NCBI GenBank assembly: GCA_963597615.1
Contig: CAVBQS010000035.1
Location: 1-64,000 of the forward strand
Direction of reading: 5' to 3'
DNA length: 64,000 bases
Source: CAKRJP01 sp963597615
Lineage (GTDB): Bacteria; Bacillota; Clostridia; Lachnospirales; Lachnospiraceae
Part shown: positions 18,447-26,527 of the stretch, one piece after another
How positions within the stretch are numbered: position 1 is the first letter of the stretch
How the letters are laid out: each line of letters begins with the position of its first letter
Position numbers and translations under genes: made by a program
The notes under the pieces: generated by a model
Databases searched by the model: none
Seen by the model: the letters and a program-made list of their open reading frames with translations, nothing else
What the model was told of the DNA's origin: nothing

Positions 18447-18935
18447 CTATAATTCTATAGAAACCTCTCTGCCAGATCTCTCATATCTATGAACCTTGAC
18501 TCCTGCGGTCTTTAGCATCCGCATAGAAGCCATGACAGAAGCAGAATTCTCGTACTTATTACTGTCGTAAATCACTTCCTTTATTCCACTTTGAATAATG
18601 GCCTTGGCACACTCATTACAAGGGAATAAAGAAACGTACAACTTGGATCCTTCTAAGCTTCCTCCCCTGTAATTTAAAATGGCATTCAACTCACTATGCA
18701 CAATATAAACATACTTGGTTTCCAAAGGGTCCGCCCCTTCTCTGATCCAGGGAAATTCCTCGTCTGAGCATCCAATAGGGAATCCATTGTATCCCATGGA
18801 TAAAATCTTGTTATCCTGACTGACGATGCAGCATCCCACCTGGGTATTAGGGTCCTTAGACCGCATACCAGAAAGCTTTGCCACGCCCATAAAATACTCA
18901 TCCCAGCTGATATAATCTTTTCTCTGACTTCCCAT
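18447..18935 (-). CDS. dCMP/cytidine deaminase (ComEB-like)
   Basis: A 162-residue zinc deaminase. The active site shows HSELNAIL (His ligand and catalytic Glu) and PCNECAKAI (two Cys ligands). The sequence KDPNTQVGCCIV and YNGFPIG near the N-terminus match the dCMP deaminase group, which supplies dUMP for thymidylate. In Firmicutes this family includes ComEB. It starts behind GAGGAAG. Deoxycytidylate is the best substrate guess. Confidence 0.92.
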   Translation of the reverse strand: MGSQRKDYISWDEYFMGVAKLSGMRSKDPNTQVGCCIVSQDNKILSMGYNGFPIGCSDEEFPWIREGADPLETKYVYIVHSELNAILNYRGGSLEGSKLYVSLFPCNECAKAIIQSGIKEVIYDSNKYENSASVMASMRMLKTAGVKVHRYERSGREVSIEL

Positions 18936-19085
18936 ACCTAACTTCCTCTCTATTCAACAGGACCATGAAAACATCTTCCAAAGGTCTTCCTTGAGCCTTT
19001 TTTGTCTACATTTCCGTCTAATTTTAACACACTCTATTTTCAGAAACAAGGCACTGGAAGGGAACTAAACCCATCTAAAATCAAA

Positions 19086-19140
19086 TAAAAAAGACATCCC
19101 CCTAAAACCTACAATCTCTGCAGATTCCAAAGGGGATGTC
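19086..19140. terminator. Intrinsic terminator after the GH18 gene
   Basis: GACATCCCC (19093-19101) pairs with GGGGATGTC (19132-19140). Read on the minus strand the stem is followed by TTTTTTATTTG. The loop is long (30 bases). Confidence 0.75.
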
Positions 19141-19147
19141 CCATGGC

Positions 19148-20935
19148 TTACTCTTTTGAACTTGTTGTGTATTCTTTAATTACCGACCAAATACTTGAAT
19201 CTTCCTGACCCAGTGCCCAGGCTGCCGTTCCAGCCAGATTATTATCCTTCATAATCTGGAGTTTCTCTTTCAGGGAAGAGGCATCTTCTAACCAAATCTC
19301 ATACTTGGTTCCATCCTCTCCTGTCCAAGTGGCATAATCTTGTTTGGTGGTATCATCCCAGGTGGTTGTTGCTCCGGCTGCGCTTACTGCATCCGCTGCA
19401 TCCTCCATTCCCAGGGCTTTACTTTCTACAGTACCGTTTTTCTCACTCCAAAGACGGGTAAAGAATGGAACTGCGCTGATTATTTTTTCCGCAGGAACCT
19501 CCCGCAAGGTTTCGGTAATGCCATCATTTACATAATCGTAGGAAGCTACAGATCCTGCTTCTTCTGATCCTGCATAATGCTCATCGTACCCCATAATAAT
19601 CACATAATCCGCCACAACTCCCTGTTCGGTACGGTTGTACTGTAAATTAAAACTCTTGGGTACATAGTTATCTACCGACAAGACAAGCTCGTTCTGCCTG
19701 CATCTTACAGACAATTCTCGAACGAACTGAATAAAATGTGCTCCACAATCTGTGGAAATGTGCTCAAAATCTAAGTTTATACCATCAATCCCCATCTCCA
19801 GGGCTTCGCTAATAACTGTATTAATGATATTGGTTCTAGCCTCTGTATTTTGAAGTAACTCATAGGTTTCGTCATAGGAATTAATTCCATTGTCGCTGTC
19901 GAAATCTCTAAGAGTTGCCCAAACTTCCAAGCCCTTCTTATGGGCATAAGTCACATAGCTTTCCGATGCTATGGAGTAAACATCTCCATTTGTATTCAGC
20001 ACATGATACCAGGTTGGAGCAATGGTAGTAAGACCGTCCGTCTTCTCTAATAAGGTCTCCAAACCATCGTTGGCATCTGTATTGGAAACATTATGCCAAA
20101 CCATATTAATGGTATAATCTTTTGAAATATTGGTATACTCAGGCTCATCAAAATCTCTGCTGATGGTAGTTTCCTTCACTTTAGACAGGGCTGAACTTTT
20201 TACATAGCCCATAAATCCATCTTTGGTTCGAACCTTCTTCCACCGGCCTTCATCTTCCATCCAGGTAACCTCATCCCCCTTCTTAATCTCTGTTAAAATA
20301 GGGCTTTTTACACCTGCCTGGTAACGAACCTGAGTATTTCTCTTTACTGTAGCAACAGAAGTCTTGCCCCAATCACTGACGATCATGACACGACTTGGGT
20401 TCTCATACACCTCATAATCAATATTGGTGTACTGTTGAATAAAATCTAACGCAATATAGGGTGTATCATCCTCTAACTTTACAAGTATATACTCTTCACT
20501 CTGCTTATCCTTAGCAACGGAATATTCCTTGCTCTCTACAGGTATAGAAATCGTAGCTGTAGGCAAAGTATACAACACTTGCTGCCCTTCAGAATCCCAG
20601 TAAAAACGACTGTTAATAGAATCTCTCACTGTATCATACTTAATATAGGCCTTGCCGTCTGCGATAATTCCGGTACCGCCGGCAATGTGATTATCCACAA
20701 TAACTGCCATCTGTCCATCTTTTTCTATTCCATAATAATCATTCAAATCATAAGTCTCTTTTGTGGGACTATATTTTTTCCAAAGAAATGCTGCCAAAGC
20801 AATTACTGTTAATAATATAATAAAAAGAATTATGGTAATGATTCTTCGTCTTTTTCGCTTACGCTGAAGGCGCCTTCGTCTGGCTAACTGTCTTCGACGT
20901 CTCTCCTCCAACATCCGGTCCTTATTTTCTTCCAT
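19148..20935 (-). CDS. Membrane-anchored GH18 glycoside hydrolase with an SH3 domain
   Basis: A 595-residue protein. It begins with a very basic Arg/Lys tract, then a membrane helix at about residues 32-52. A stalk-like domain follows (about 60-190), then an SH3-type domain (about 195-262, containing VRTKDGFMGYVKSSALSK), then a GH18 barrel (about 275-590). The GH18 active-site strand reads GIDGINLDFEHIS, with the DxxDxDxE pattern and catalytic Glu. Members resembling it (SleL/YaaH type) cleave N-acetylglucosamine links in peptidoglycan, so a cell-wall role at the outer membrane face is likely. Start follows AGGAGG. Confidence 0.9.
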   Translation of the reverse strand: MEENKDRMLEERRRRQLARRRRLQRKRKRRRIITIILFIILLTVIALAAFLWKKYSPTKETYDLNDYYGIEKDGQMAVIVDNHIAGGTGIIADGKAYIKYDTVRDSINSRFYWDSEGQQVLYTLPTATISIPVESKEYSVAKDKQSEEYILVKLEDDTPYIALDFIQQYTNIDYEVYENPSRVMIVSDWGKTSVATVKRNTQVRYQAGVKSPILTEIKKGDEVTWMEDEGRWKKVRTKDGFMGYVKSSALSKVKETTISRDFDEPEYTNISKDYTINMVWHNVSNTDANDGLETLLEKTDGLTTIAPTWYHVLNTNGDVYSIASESYVTYAHKKGLEVWATLRDFDSDNGINSYDETYELLQNTEARTNIINTVISEALEMGIDGINLDFEHISTDCGAHFIQFVRELSVRCRQNELVLSVDNYVPKSFNLQYNRTEQGVVADYVIIMGYDEHYAGSEEAGSVASYDYVNDGITETLREVPAEKIISAVPFFTRLWSEKNGTVESKALGMEDAADAVSAAGATTTWDDTTKQDYATWTGEDGTKYEIWLEDASSLKEKLQIMKDNNLAGTAAWALGQEDSSIWSVIKEYTTSSKE

Positions 20936-21103
20936 TCTCTACCTCCTATAGAGCCATTATATCAAACCGAAAAAGGCACGTCATTAACTTTTTCTTCTAG
21001 AATCTACACGGGGTATGCGCACTTCCTTTTTGTCTTTACCCTTGCTATTTATTCTTTCACTATTCCAAAGAAATCCAAGGAGTATATCCTAATGAAAACC
21101 CCC

Positions 21104-21322
21104 TTAAGAGCTCATAGATTCAATCTGGCAAAAATTTACTTCCTGAATATCCCCTACATCATTCAAGACATAATCTCGCATATATCCATTCCCCTCCCGC
21201 ATCATATGAGCTCTCACAATCTGCATGGGACTTGCATATGCTCCATTTATTTTTAATCCAACACTATTCTTCTCATAACCTGTAAGCTCTCGAAATAGGC
21301 GTTGCTCTTCCCTATTTCCCAT
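21104..21322 (-). CDS. Small conserved-looking hypothetical protein
   Basis: A 72-residue protein starting at the ATG 21322, which follows GGAGGAG closely; a longer ATG at 21340 contains that motif. It has no signal peptide or membrane helix. It is rich in charged residues with a central MQIVRAHMM. I do not recognise the family. It lies alone between the GH18 gene and mecA. Confidence 0.6.
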   Translation of the reverse strand: MGNREEQRLFRELTGYEKNSVGLKINGAYASPMQIVRAHMMREGNGYMRDYVLNDVGDIQEVNFCQIESMSS

Positions 21323-21523
21323 AGCTCCTCCTTCCCTCATCTACTGGTTCCTGCAAGAAACCGCTGATAACAAAAATCGCACTAATCCCCATGATTCATT
21401 CGTGAGATGCCGTGATACATTGACCAATGCTATGGGCATAAAAAATGTGCACGACAGAAGATTGTCCTGGCATTGCAGCAACATTCATGATTAACTTTTC
21501 CTATATAATCTTTCGTGATCTTT

Positions 21524-21538
21524 TGTCCGAATCGGACA
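21524..21538. promoter_or_regulatory. 15-bp palindrome, candidate repressor operator
   Basis: TGTCCGA-A-TCGGACA is an exact 7-1-7 inverted repeat in the divergent intergenic region upstream of mecA. No known operator is matched with confidence. Confidence 0.45.
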
Positions 21539-21681
21539 CTCTGATTGTTTTTAATAGATTCACCCTTCGATAAGATAAAATGAAAAATGTGTTATCAGGT
21601 GAAACCATCTTCTGGTAACAGCTATTATACGAGGGCCAGAAAAAAACCGCAACTACTTTTTCAGTTTTTAGCTTTATTTTA

Positions 21682-21711
21682 TTTGGACTTGACGGATTCT
21701 CTATGCTATAC
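21682..21711 (+). promoter_or_regulatory. Probable mecA promoter
   Basis: TTGGAC (21682-21687), 18-base spacer, TATACT (21706-21711), 22 bases before the mecA ATG. Confidence 0.6.
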
Positions 21712-21733
21712 TAAGCGAAAGGAAGTGATAAAT

Positions 21734-22480
21734 ATGAAGATTGAAAAAATCAACGACAATCAGATTCGCTGCACATTAACCAGAGCAGACTTAGCAGAAC
21801 GTCAACTGCACTTAAGTGAACTTGCATATGGTACCGAGAAAGCCAAATCACTTTTCCATGATATGATGCAACAAGCCGCCAATGAGTTTGGATTTGAAGC
21901 GGACAATACGCCTCTTATGATCGAGGCCATCCCTTCTTCCTCCGACTCCATTGTGCTTATTATAACAAAGGTGGAAGATCCAGAGGAACTGGATACCAGA
22001 TTTTCCAGATTCTCTCCTTCTCAGGGAAGCGACGGCGACAGCCTGGCCCCTACCCTGCCTTCCAAGTTAGCCGGAGCAGAGACAGTGATGGATCTTCTAG
22101 GCAAGATAAATGAAAAGTTAGGCATCTCCCCGGAGGAAGATACAAAGGAGCTAAAAGAAGAGAAAAAAGAGACAGAAGAATCTCTTCCTACCCTTCGCCT
22201 GTTCTCCTTCTCCACCATGGATACCATATTGGAAGCGTCCCAGGTGTTGGTTGATTTCTACAGCGGTTCCAACACCCTGTACAAGGATGAGGAGGAAGAC
22301 TTATACCTCTTAGCCCTTACCCAGTCTGAACATGATGCTAAAGAGTTCAACCGCATTTGCAATATGCTGTCTGAGTATGGCAACATGGAAAAGGCCACCG
22401 GCGCCAACTTAGCCTTCTTAGAGGAACATTGTGATATGATTCTTGAGAAGACTGCAATTCAGCAATTAGCCACTATTTAA
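21734..22480 (+). CDS. mecA: MecA-type ClpC adaptor protein
   Basis: A 248-residue MecA homologue. The N-terminal domain MKIEKINDNQIRCTLTRADL (residues 1-20) is the family hallmark and binds substrates. A charged linker (about 130-160, Glu/Lys-rich) leads to the C-terminal domain that docks on ClpC. In Bacillus it delivers proteins such as ComK for degradation. The start at 21734 is chosen because GGAAGTG precedes it and the family always begins with this segment; the frame is open further upstream without support. Confidence 0.93.
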   Translation: MKIEKINDNQIRCTLTRADLAERQLHLSELAYGTEKAKSLFHDMMQQAANEFGFEADNTPLMIEAIPSSSDSIVLIITKVEDPEELDTRFSRFSPSQGSDGDSLAPTLPSKLAGAETVMDLLGKINEKLGISPEEDTKELKEEKKETEESLPTLRLFSFSTMDTILEASQVLVDFYSGSNTLYKDEEEDLYLLALTQSEHDAKEFNRICNMLSEYGNMEKATGANLAFLEEHCDMILEKTAIQQLATI

Positions 22481-22503
22481 TTAATCTAAAATTCAAAAGA
22501 AAA

Positions 22504-22542
22504 AAGCCCTGCCTCTTAATTTCTGGAAGGCGGGGCTTTTTT
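22504..22542. terminator. Intrinsic terminator after mecA
   Basis: AAGCCCTGCCT (22504-22514) pairs with AGGCGGGGCTT (22528-22538), one G-T pair, followed by T-run. It lies 15 bases before the MATE gene. Confidence 0.9.
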
Positions 22543-22556
22543 AAGGAGTGTGACTC

Positions 22557-23936
22557 ATGAAATCATCAGTTTCTAAGCAAAAATCAAATTTCTTCACCAA
22601 AGACAAAAGCTTTTACCAAACCCTTTTTAAAATGCTGGTGGTTGTGGCCCTGCAAAATCTTGTGGCCTACAGCGTCAACATGATCGACAATATTATGTTG
22701 GGAAGCTATAGTCAGGATGCCTTATCCGGGGCAGCAACGGTAAACCAGATTTTCTTCATGGTTCAGCAATTTGCCCTGTCCATCGGAAATGCCCTGGTAG
22801 TCCTATCCTCCCAATATTGGGGGCAGCGGCGCAAGGAACCCATCCGTACTTTGACAGGAATCGCCATGAAACTTGGATTACTCATTGGCGCTATTATTGT
22901 TCTGCTTTGTATCTTAATCCCCACCCCTCTTTTACGAATATTTACCAACGATCCAGCCATCCTAGAACAAGGCCGGGAATATCTTTCTTTGATCCAATGG
23001 ACCTTTTTACTCTTTATAATTTCCCAGCTTCTCATAGCTGCCCTTAGAAGTGTTGGAATTGTAAACATTTCCTTTTATATTTCCATCGTGTCATTGATTG
23101 TAAATGCAGGCATTAACTATGTTTTAATTTTCGGTAAATTTGGTTTTCCTGAAATGGGAATTCGAGGAGCCGCCATCGGAACCTTAATTGCCAGAATCAT
23201 TGAACTTCTTATTGTAATTATTTACATATTAAAGAAAGAAGACAAAGTTCGCTTTTTCTCCCAAGGTTTTTGGAAGAAAGATGTAAGCCTTCGAAAAGAT
23301 TATACAAAAGTTTACCTGCCCATTATGTGCTCCCAGGTCCTGTGGGGAATTTCCGTGCCTATGCAGACGGCTATTTTAGGACATTTGTCTGCCGATGCCA
23401 TTGCCGCCAATTCTGTAGCAACCACCTTCTATCAATATTTAAAGGTTGTAGTATTAGCCATGTCCTCGGTATCTGCTGTTATGATTGGAAATGCCATTGG
23501 TAAAGGTGATATGGAACGTATCAAATCCGACGGACGTACCTTATCTGTCATTGATGTTGCCATCGGTCTTGTTTTAGCCATTGCCCTCTTCCTATTAAGA
23601 AGTCCTCTCCTTTCCATCTATGACCTGACACCAACTGCAATGGTGATGGCAGATCACCTTATGATGATCATGTCCTTAGTCATGATTGGTATGTCCTACC
23701 AGATGCCAGTAAGCTTCGGTATTATCCAGGGAGGCGGCGACACAAAATTTACTATGAAAATGAATATGATCTGTACCTGGCTAATCGTAATGCCTCTATC
23801 CTTCTTAAGTGCCTTCACATTAAAATGGCCTGTGGAAGCAGTGGTTCTGGTCATCCAATCAGATCAAATTTTTAAAGGACTTCCTACTTTTATCAAGTTC
23901 CGCAGCTATACGTGGATGAAGAAACTAACCAATTAG
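22557..23936 (+). CDS. MATE-family multidrug/metabolite exporter
   Basis: A 459-residue protein with twelve predicted hydrophobic segments in two related halves. The first half opens with LQNLVAYSVNMIDNIMLGSY, the usual MATE helix-1 region, and the second half holds YLPIMCSQVLWGISVPMQTA. MATE proteins expel cationic compounds in exchange for Na+ or H+. The start follows AAGGAG. The mecA terminator lies just upstream, so it is probably expressed by readthrough or from a weak promoter of its own. Substrate unknown. Confidence 0.93.
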   Translation: MKSSVSKQKSNFFTKDKSFYQTLFKMLVVVALQNLVAYSVNMIDNIMLGSYSQDALSGAATVNQIFFMVQQFALSIGNALVVLSSQYWGQRRKEPIRTLTGIAMKLGLLIGAIIVLLCILIPTPLLRIFTNDPAILEQGREYLSLIQWTFLLFIISQLLIAALRSVGIVNISFYISIVSLIVNAGINYVLIFGKFGFPEMGIRGAAIGTLIARIIELLIVIIYILKKEDKVRFFSQGFWKKDVSLRKDYTKVYLPIMCSQVLWGISVPMQTAILGHLSADAIAANSVATTFYQYLKVVVLAMSSVSAVMIGNAIGKGDMERIKSDGRTLSVIDVAIGLVLAIALFLLRSPLLSIYDLTPTAMVMADHLMMIMSLVMIGMSYQMPVSFGIIQGGGDTKFTMKMNMICTWLIVMPLSFLSAFTLKWPVEAVVLVIQSDQIFKGLPTFIKFRSYTWMKKLTN

Positions 23937-23953
23937 ACATGTTATTATTTCAA

Positions 23954-23989
23954 AAAAAGGATTGACTCGCATCTCGAGCCAATCCTTTT
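23954..23989. terminator. Bidirectional terminator between convergent genes
   Basis: AAAAGGATTG.CTCG and CGAG.CAATCCTTTT form an almost perfect stem around a five-base loop, with A-run and T-run flanks. It separates the MATE gene from the DUF1858 gene. Confidence 0.9.
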
Positions 23990-23995
23990 CTTATA

Positions 23996-24214
23996 TTAAT
24001 CGATATCCTTTAACAGTTCATTGATCTGAGCAACCAATGACTCTGGATCAACACCATGTCCAAGTGCACCTTCCTCGATGGACTCCATCTGAGAATGCGG
24101 ACAACCGATACATCCCATTCCAGCTTCCATGAGAACTCTTACAACATCCGGACATTTTTCATAATATGTATTAAGCAATTCGCCAAATGTCATGTCTTTT
24201 GTAATCTGTGCCAT
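23996..24214 (-). CDS. DUF1858 redox-disulfide-type small protein
   Basis: A 72-residue protein of the DUF1858 family, also described as hybrid-cluster-associated redox disulfide proteins. It contains MTFGELLNTYYEKCPDVV and the CIGC motif (GMGCIGCPHSQME), a dithiol pair that can switch between oxidised and reduced states or bind a metal. Start follows AAGGAGG. It sits by PerR and rubrerythrin genes, so a role in redox or oxidative-stress balance is plausible but only inferred. Confidence 0.9.
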   Translation of the reverse strand: MAQITKDMTFGELLNTYYEKCPDVVRVLMEAGMGCIGCPHSQMESIEEGALGHGVDPESLVAQINELLKDID

Positions 24215-24605
24215 GTTCGACGCCTCCTTTTCTTTTTTCAGTGCTTCCTATTATAGACGGTTTTCGCCATTGTGTAAACATTTTCTGACAATTTCTTCCT
24301 AATTTTGAATACTTAAATGTCAATAATATTTCTGTTTTTTCTCGACAAAAAACCATTTTTATTATATCTACACAAAACATTCGTTCTTTTTTTACCCCAA
24401 AATAATCCACAGTTTTGGGATAATTCTATGTGGATAATGTGGATAAATGGGTAAAACAGACGGTTTTTCCACCTTTTTTCAGGTTTTCGGTGTGGATAAC
24501 TTGGATAACTTATTTTGGGGATTCGGGAAAAATTTTGATTTTTTTCTACATTTTTGTATAAATTGTATAGGCTGCCTTATTTTTCTTTTGTCTATGGAAA
24601 TCTCG

Positions 24606-24634
24606 TTGACAAAGAATCCCAAATACTATATATT
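24606..24634 (+). promoter_or_regulatory. perR promoter
   Basis: TTGACA (24606-24611), 17-base spacer, TATATT (24629-24634), about 50 bases before the start codon. Confidence 0.82.
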
Positions 24635-24639
24635 GTTGA

Positions 24640-24654
24640 TTATAATAATGATTA
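24640..24654. promoter_or_regulatory. PerR-box-like operator overlapping the transcript start
   Basis: TTATAATAATGATTA matches the Bacillus PerR box (TTATAATNATTATAA) at 12 of 14 defined positions. Its place six bases after the -10 suggests autoregulation by PerR. Confidence 0.6.
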
Positions 24655-24684
24655 CTATTTTAAATTCAGAAAGGAGACTCCCCC

Positions 24685-25083
24685 TTGGCACCACAAAAAT
24701 ATAGCAAACAACGGGAAGCCATCCGAGACTATCTGGCCCACACCACTTCCCATCCCACCGCAGACAGCGTGTATTTACATGTGAGACAAGACTTTCCTAA
24801 TATAAGCTTAGGTACCGTCTATCGGAATTTAAATTTACTAGCAGACACTGGAGAGGCTTTGAAGATTGATGCTCCTGACGGCAGCGCTCATTTCGATGGA
24901 AATACCAACCCTCACTATCATGTAGTCTGTAGAGAGTGTGGAAAGATTTACGATCTTTTTCCAGATGCTTCTCAGGTAGATAAGATTAACGAAATAGCTA
25001 ACCAGCATTTCGACGGCAGCATTGAGTCCCACAGCATTCTTTTTTATGGAGTCTGCGGAAACTGCCAGACAAAAGAATCATGA
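24685..25083 (+). CDS. perR: Fur-family peroxide-type regulator
   Basis: A 132-residue Fur-superfamily repressor. The winged helix (about residues 5-80) has PTADSVYLHVRQDFPNISLG and TVYRNLNLLADTGEAL. The metal site has HYHVVCRECG and a second CGNC near the end, i.e. the structural four-Cys zinc site. The PerR-like neighbourhood (a rubrerythrin next to it, a PerR box in front) supports peroxide sensing rather than iron uptake. It starts with TTG at 24685; AAGGAG lies eight bases upstream. Confidence 0.85.
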   Translation: MAPQKYSKQREAIRDYLAHTTSHPTADSVYLHVRQDFPNISLGTVYRNLNLLADTGEALKIDAPDGSAHFDGNTNPHYHVVCRECGKIYDLFPDASQVDKINEIANQHFDGSIESHSILFYGVCGNCQTKES

Positions 25084-25098
25084 AAAATTAAGTCTTTA

Positions 25099-25132
25099 AA
25101 GATTAGGATTTCTTATTGACAATCCTAATCTT
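25099..25132. promoter_or_regulatory. Palindrome overlapping the rubrerythrin -35 box
   Basis: AAGATTAGGATT (25099-25110) and AATCCTAATCTT (25121-25132) are perfect 12-base inverted arms with a ten-base spacer. The spacer and right arm contain the -35 TTGACA. It may be an operator, or the end hairpin of the perR transcript; the following T content is low. Confidence 0.5.
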
Positions 25133-25144
25133 ATCTGTTATCTT
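25116..25144 (+). promoter_or_regulatory. Rubrerythrin promoter
   Basis: TTGACA (25116-25121), 17-base spacer, TATCTT (25139-25144). A further inverted repeat AATAGT-TACT-ACTATT at 25154-25169 lies in the leader and resembles the PerR-box region of perR. Confidence 0.75.
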
Positions 25145-25208
25145 AATATCAGTAATAGTTACTACTATTGTTTTCAGAAAATAATAAAAGTTAAAGGAGA
25201 ATAAGATT

Positions 25209-25751
25209 ATGGCAAAATTTGTATGTTCAGTATGTGGATATGTACACGAAGGAGACGCAGCACCGGCAGAATGTCCAGTCTGTCATGTACCAGCAGATAA
25301 GTTCAAGGAAGTAACAGGAGACAAGACCTGGGCTGCCGAGCACGTTGTTGGAGTAGCTAAGGGTGTTAGCGAAGACATTTTAACAGACCTGAGAGCTAAC
25401 TTTGAAGGAGAATGCACAGAAGTTGGTATGTATCTTGCAATGGCAAGAGTTGCCCACAGAGAAGGCTATCCAGAGATTGGTCTCTACTGGGAGAAGGCAG
25501 CTTACGAAGAGGCAGAGCACGCTGCAAAATTCGCTGAGTTATTAGGAGAAGTTGTAACAGACAGCACTAAAAAGAATCTGGAGCTTCGTGTAGATGCTGA
25601 GCACGGCGCAACAGAAGGTAAATTTGACCTGGCAAAACGAGCAAAAGAAGCTGGTCTTGACGCAATTCATGATACCGTGCATGAGATGGCTAAAGACGAA
25701 GCTCGCCATGGAAAAGCTTTCGAAGGATTGTTGAAGAGATATTTTGAATAA
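25209..25751 (+). CDS. Reverse-type rubrerythrin (rubredoxin domain first)
   Basis: A 180-residue rubrerythrin. The rubredoxin-type iron site comes first (CSVCGYVHEGDAAPAECPVC, residues 6-25), followed by the ferritin-like diiron domain with ECTEVGMYLAMARVAHREG, YEEAEHAAKF and DEARHGKAFEG as Glu/His ligands. The N-terminal placement defines the 'reverse' rubrerythrins of clostridia, which reduce H2O2 (and oxygen) with electrons from NAD(P)H via rubredoxin. It is directly downstream of perR, as in many Clostridia. It has its own promoter and the strong terminator at 25788-25831. Confidence 0.95.
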   Translation: MAKFVCSVCGYVHEGDAAPAECPVCHVPADKFKEVTGDKTWAAEHVVGVAKGVSEDILTDLRANFEGECTEVGMYLAMARVAHREGYPEIGLYWEKAAYEEAEHAAKFAELLGEVVTDSTKKNLELRVDAEHGATEGKFDLAKRAKEAGLDAIHDTVHEMAKDEARHGKAFEGLLKRYFE

Positions 25752-25787
25752 ATAGTCTTTGATCCAATAACCAACGTTTCCCCAAGT

Positions 25788-25831
25788 AAAAAAGAGGTGA
25801 CTTGCAAATACTTGCAAGTCACCTCTTTTTA
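25788..25831. terminator. Strong bidirectional terminator
   Basis: AAAGAGGTGACTTGCAA and TTGCAAGTCACCTCTTT pair around a very short loop near 25810, with flanking A- and T-runs. It separates convergent rubrerythrin and response-regulator genes. Confidence 0.95.
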
Positions 25832-25837
25832 ATTCTT

Positions 25838-26527
25838 CTACACTTTAAAGCGATATCCCACGCCCCAAATAGTCTCAATATACTGGGGATTAGATGTATC
25901 CACCTCTACCTTCTCTCGAATCTTCTTAATATGCACAGTTACTGTGGCAATATCTCCAATGGACTCCATATCCCAAATTTCCCTAAAAAGCTCCTCCTTG
26001 GAATATACATGGTTGGGATGGCTGGCTAGGAATGTCAAAAGATCAAATTCCTTTGTGGTAAAGTTCCGCTCTTCCCCATTTACCCATACTCTTCTGGCAG
26101 TTTTATCGATCTTAAGGCCACGAATTTCTATGACCTTGTTCTTCTCTGCTGCATTGCCTGTCAGACGGCTGTATCTTGCCAAATGGGCCTTTACACGGGC
26201 CACCAGCTCGCTGGGGCTAAAGGGCTTGGTCATGTAATCATCTGCCCCTAATCCCAGACCCCGGATCTTATCAATGTCATCCTTCTTTGCAGATACCATT
26301 AAAATGGGAGTATCCTTCTTCTCTCGGATCTGCTTACAGATTTCAAAGCCATCTACCCCAGGAAGCATCAGATCCAAAATATAAAGGTCATAATCTTCTT
26401 CCAAGGCTTTTTTTAGGCCTGTTTCTCCATCATTAGCCACCTCTACCTGAAAGCCGCTAAGATCCAGATAATCTTTCTCCAAATCCGCTATCGCACTCTC
26501 ATCCTCTACAATTAAAATCTTATTCAT
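25838..26527 (-). CDS. OmpR/PhoB-type response regulator
   Basis: A 229-residue DNA-binding response regulator. The receiver domain begins MNKILIVEDESAI and holds the phosphoacceptor aspartate in YILDLMLPGVDGFEIC; a conserved lysine lies in MTKPFSPSELVARV. The winged-helix output domain ends with ETIWGVGYRFKV. The start at 26527 overlaps the end of the kinase gene and follows AGGAGG; the in-frame extension to 26626 is spurious. It forms a pair with the adjacent kinase. Confidence 0.95.
   Translation of the reverse strand: MNKILIVEDESAIADLEKDYLDLSGFQVEVANDGETGLKKALEEDYDLYILDLMLPGVDGFEICKQIREKKDTPILMVSAKKDDIDKIRGLGLGADDYMTKPFSPSELVARVKAHLARYSRLTGNAAEKNKVIEIRGLKIDKTARRVWVNGEERNFTTKEFDLLTFLASHPNHVYSKEELFREIWDMESIGDIATVTVHIKKIREKVEVDTSNPQYIETIWGVGYRFKV

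Larger units (their letters stand above)
21323..21733. other. Intergenic region between the small hypothetical gene and mecA
   Basis: No supported gene; an in-frame extension of mecA to 21587 lacks a ribosome binding site. It contains a perfect 7-1-7 palindrome TGTCCGA-A-TCGGACA at 21524-21538 and the mecA promoter near 21682-21711. Confidence 0.5.
24215..24684. other. AT-rich divergent intergenic region with a DnaA-box cluster
   Basis: This 470-base region has no gene. It contains three perfect DnaA boxes (TGTGGATAA) at 24429-24437, 24438-24446 (directly abutting) and 24491-24499, an 8/9 match TAATCCACA at 24403-24411, and weaker 7/9 matches at 24415-24423 and 24500-24508. A long T-rich stretch follows (24530-24600), then the perR promoter. 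Confidence 0.75.

Noticed and set aside
24403..24600. Chromosomal origin (oriC)
   Set aside because: DnaA boxes and AT-rich tract are present, but no dnaA, dnaN, rpmH or gyrase genes flank it; a titration or regulatory cluster is more likely.
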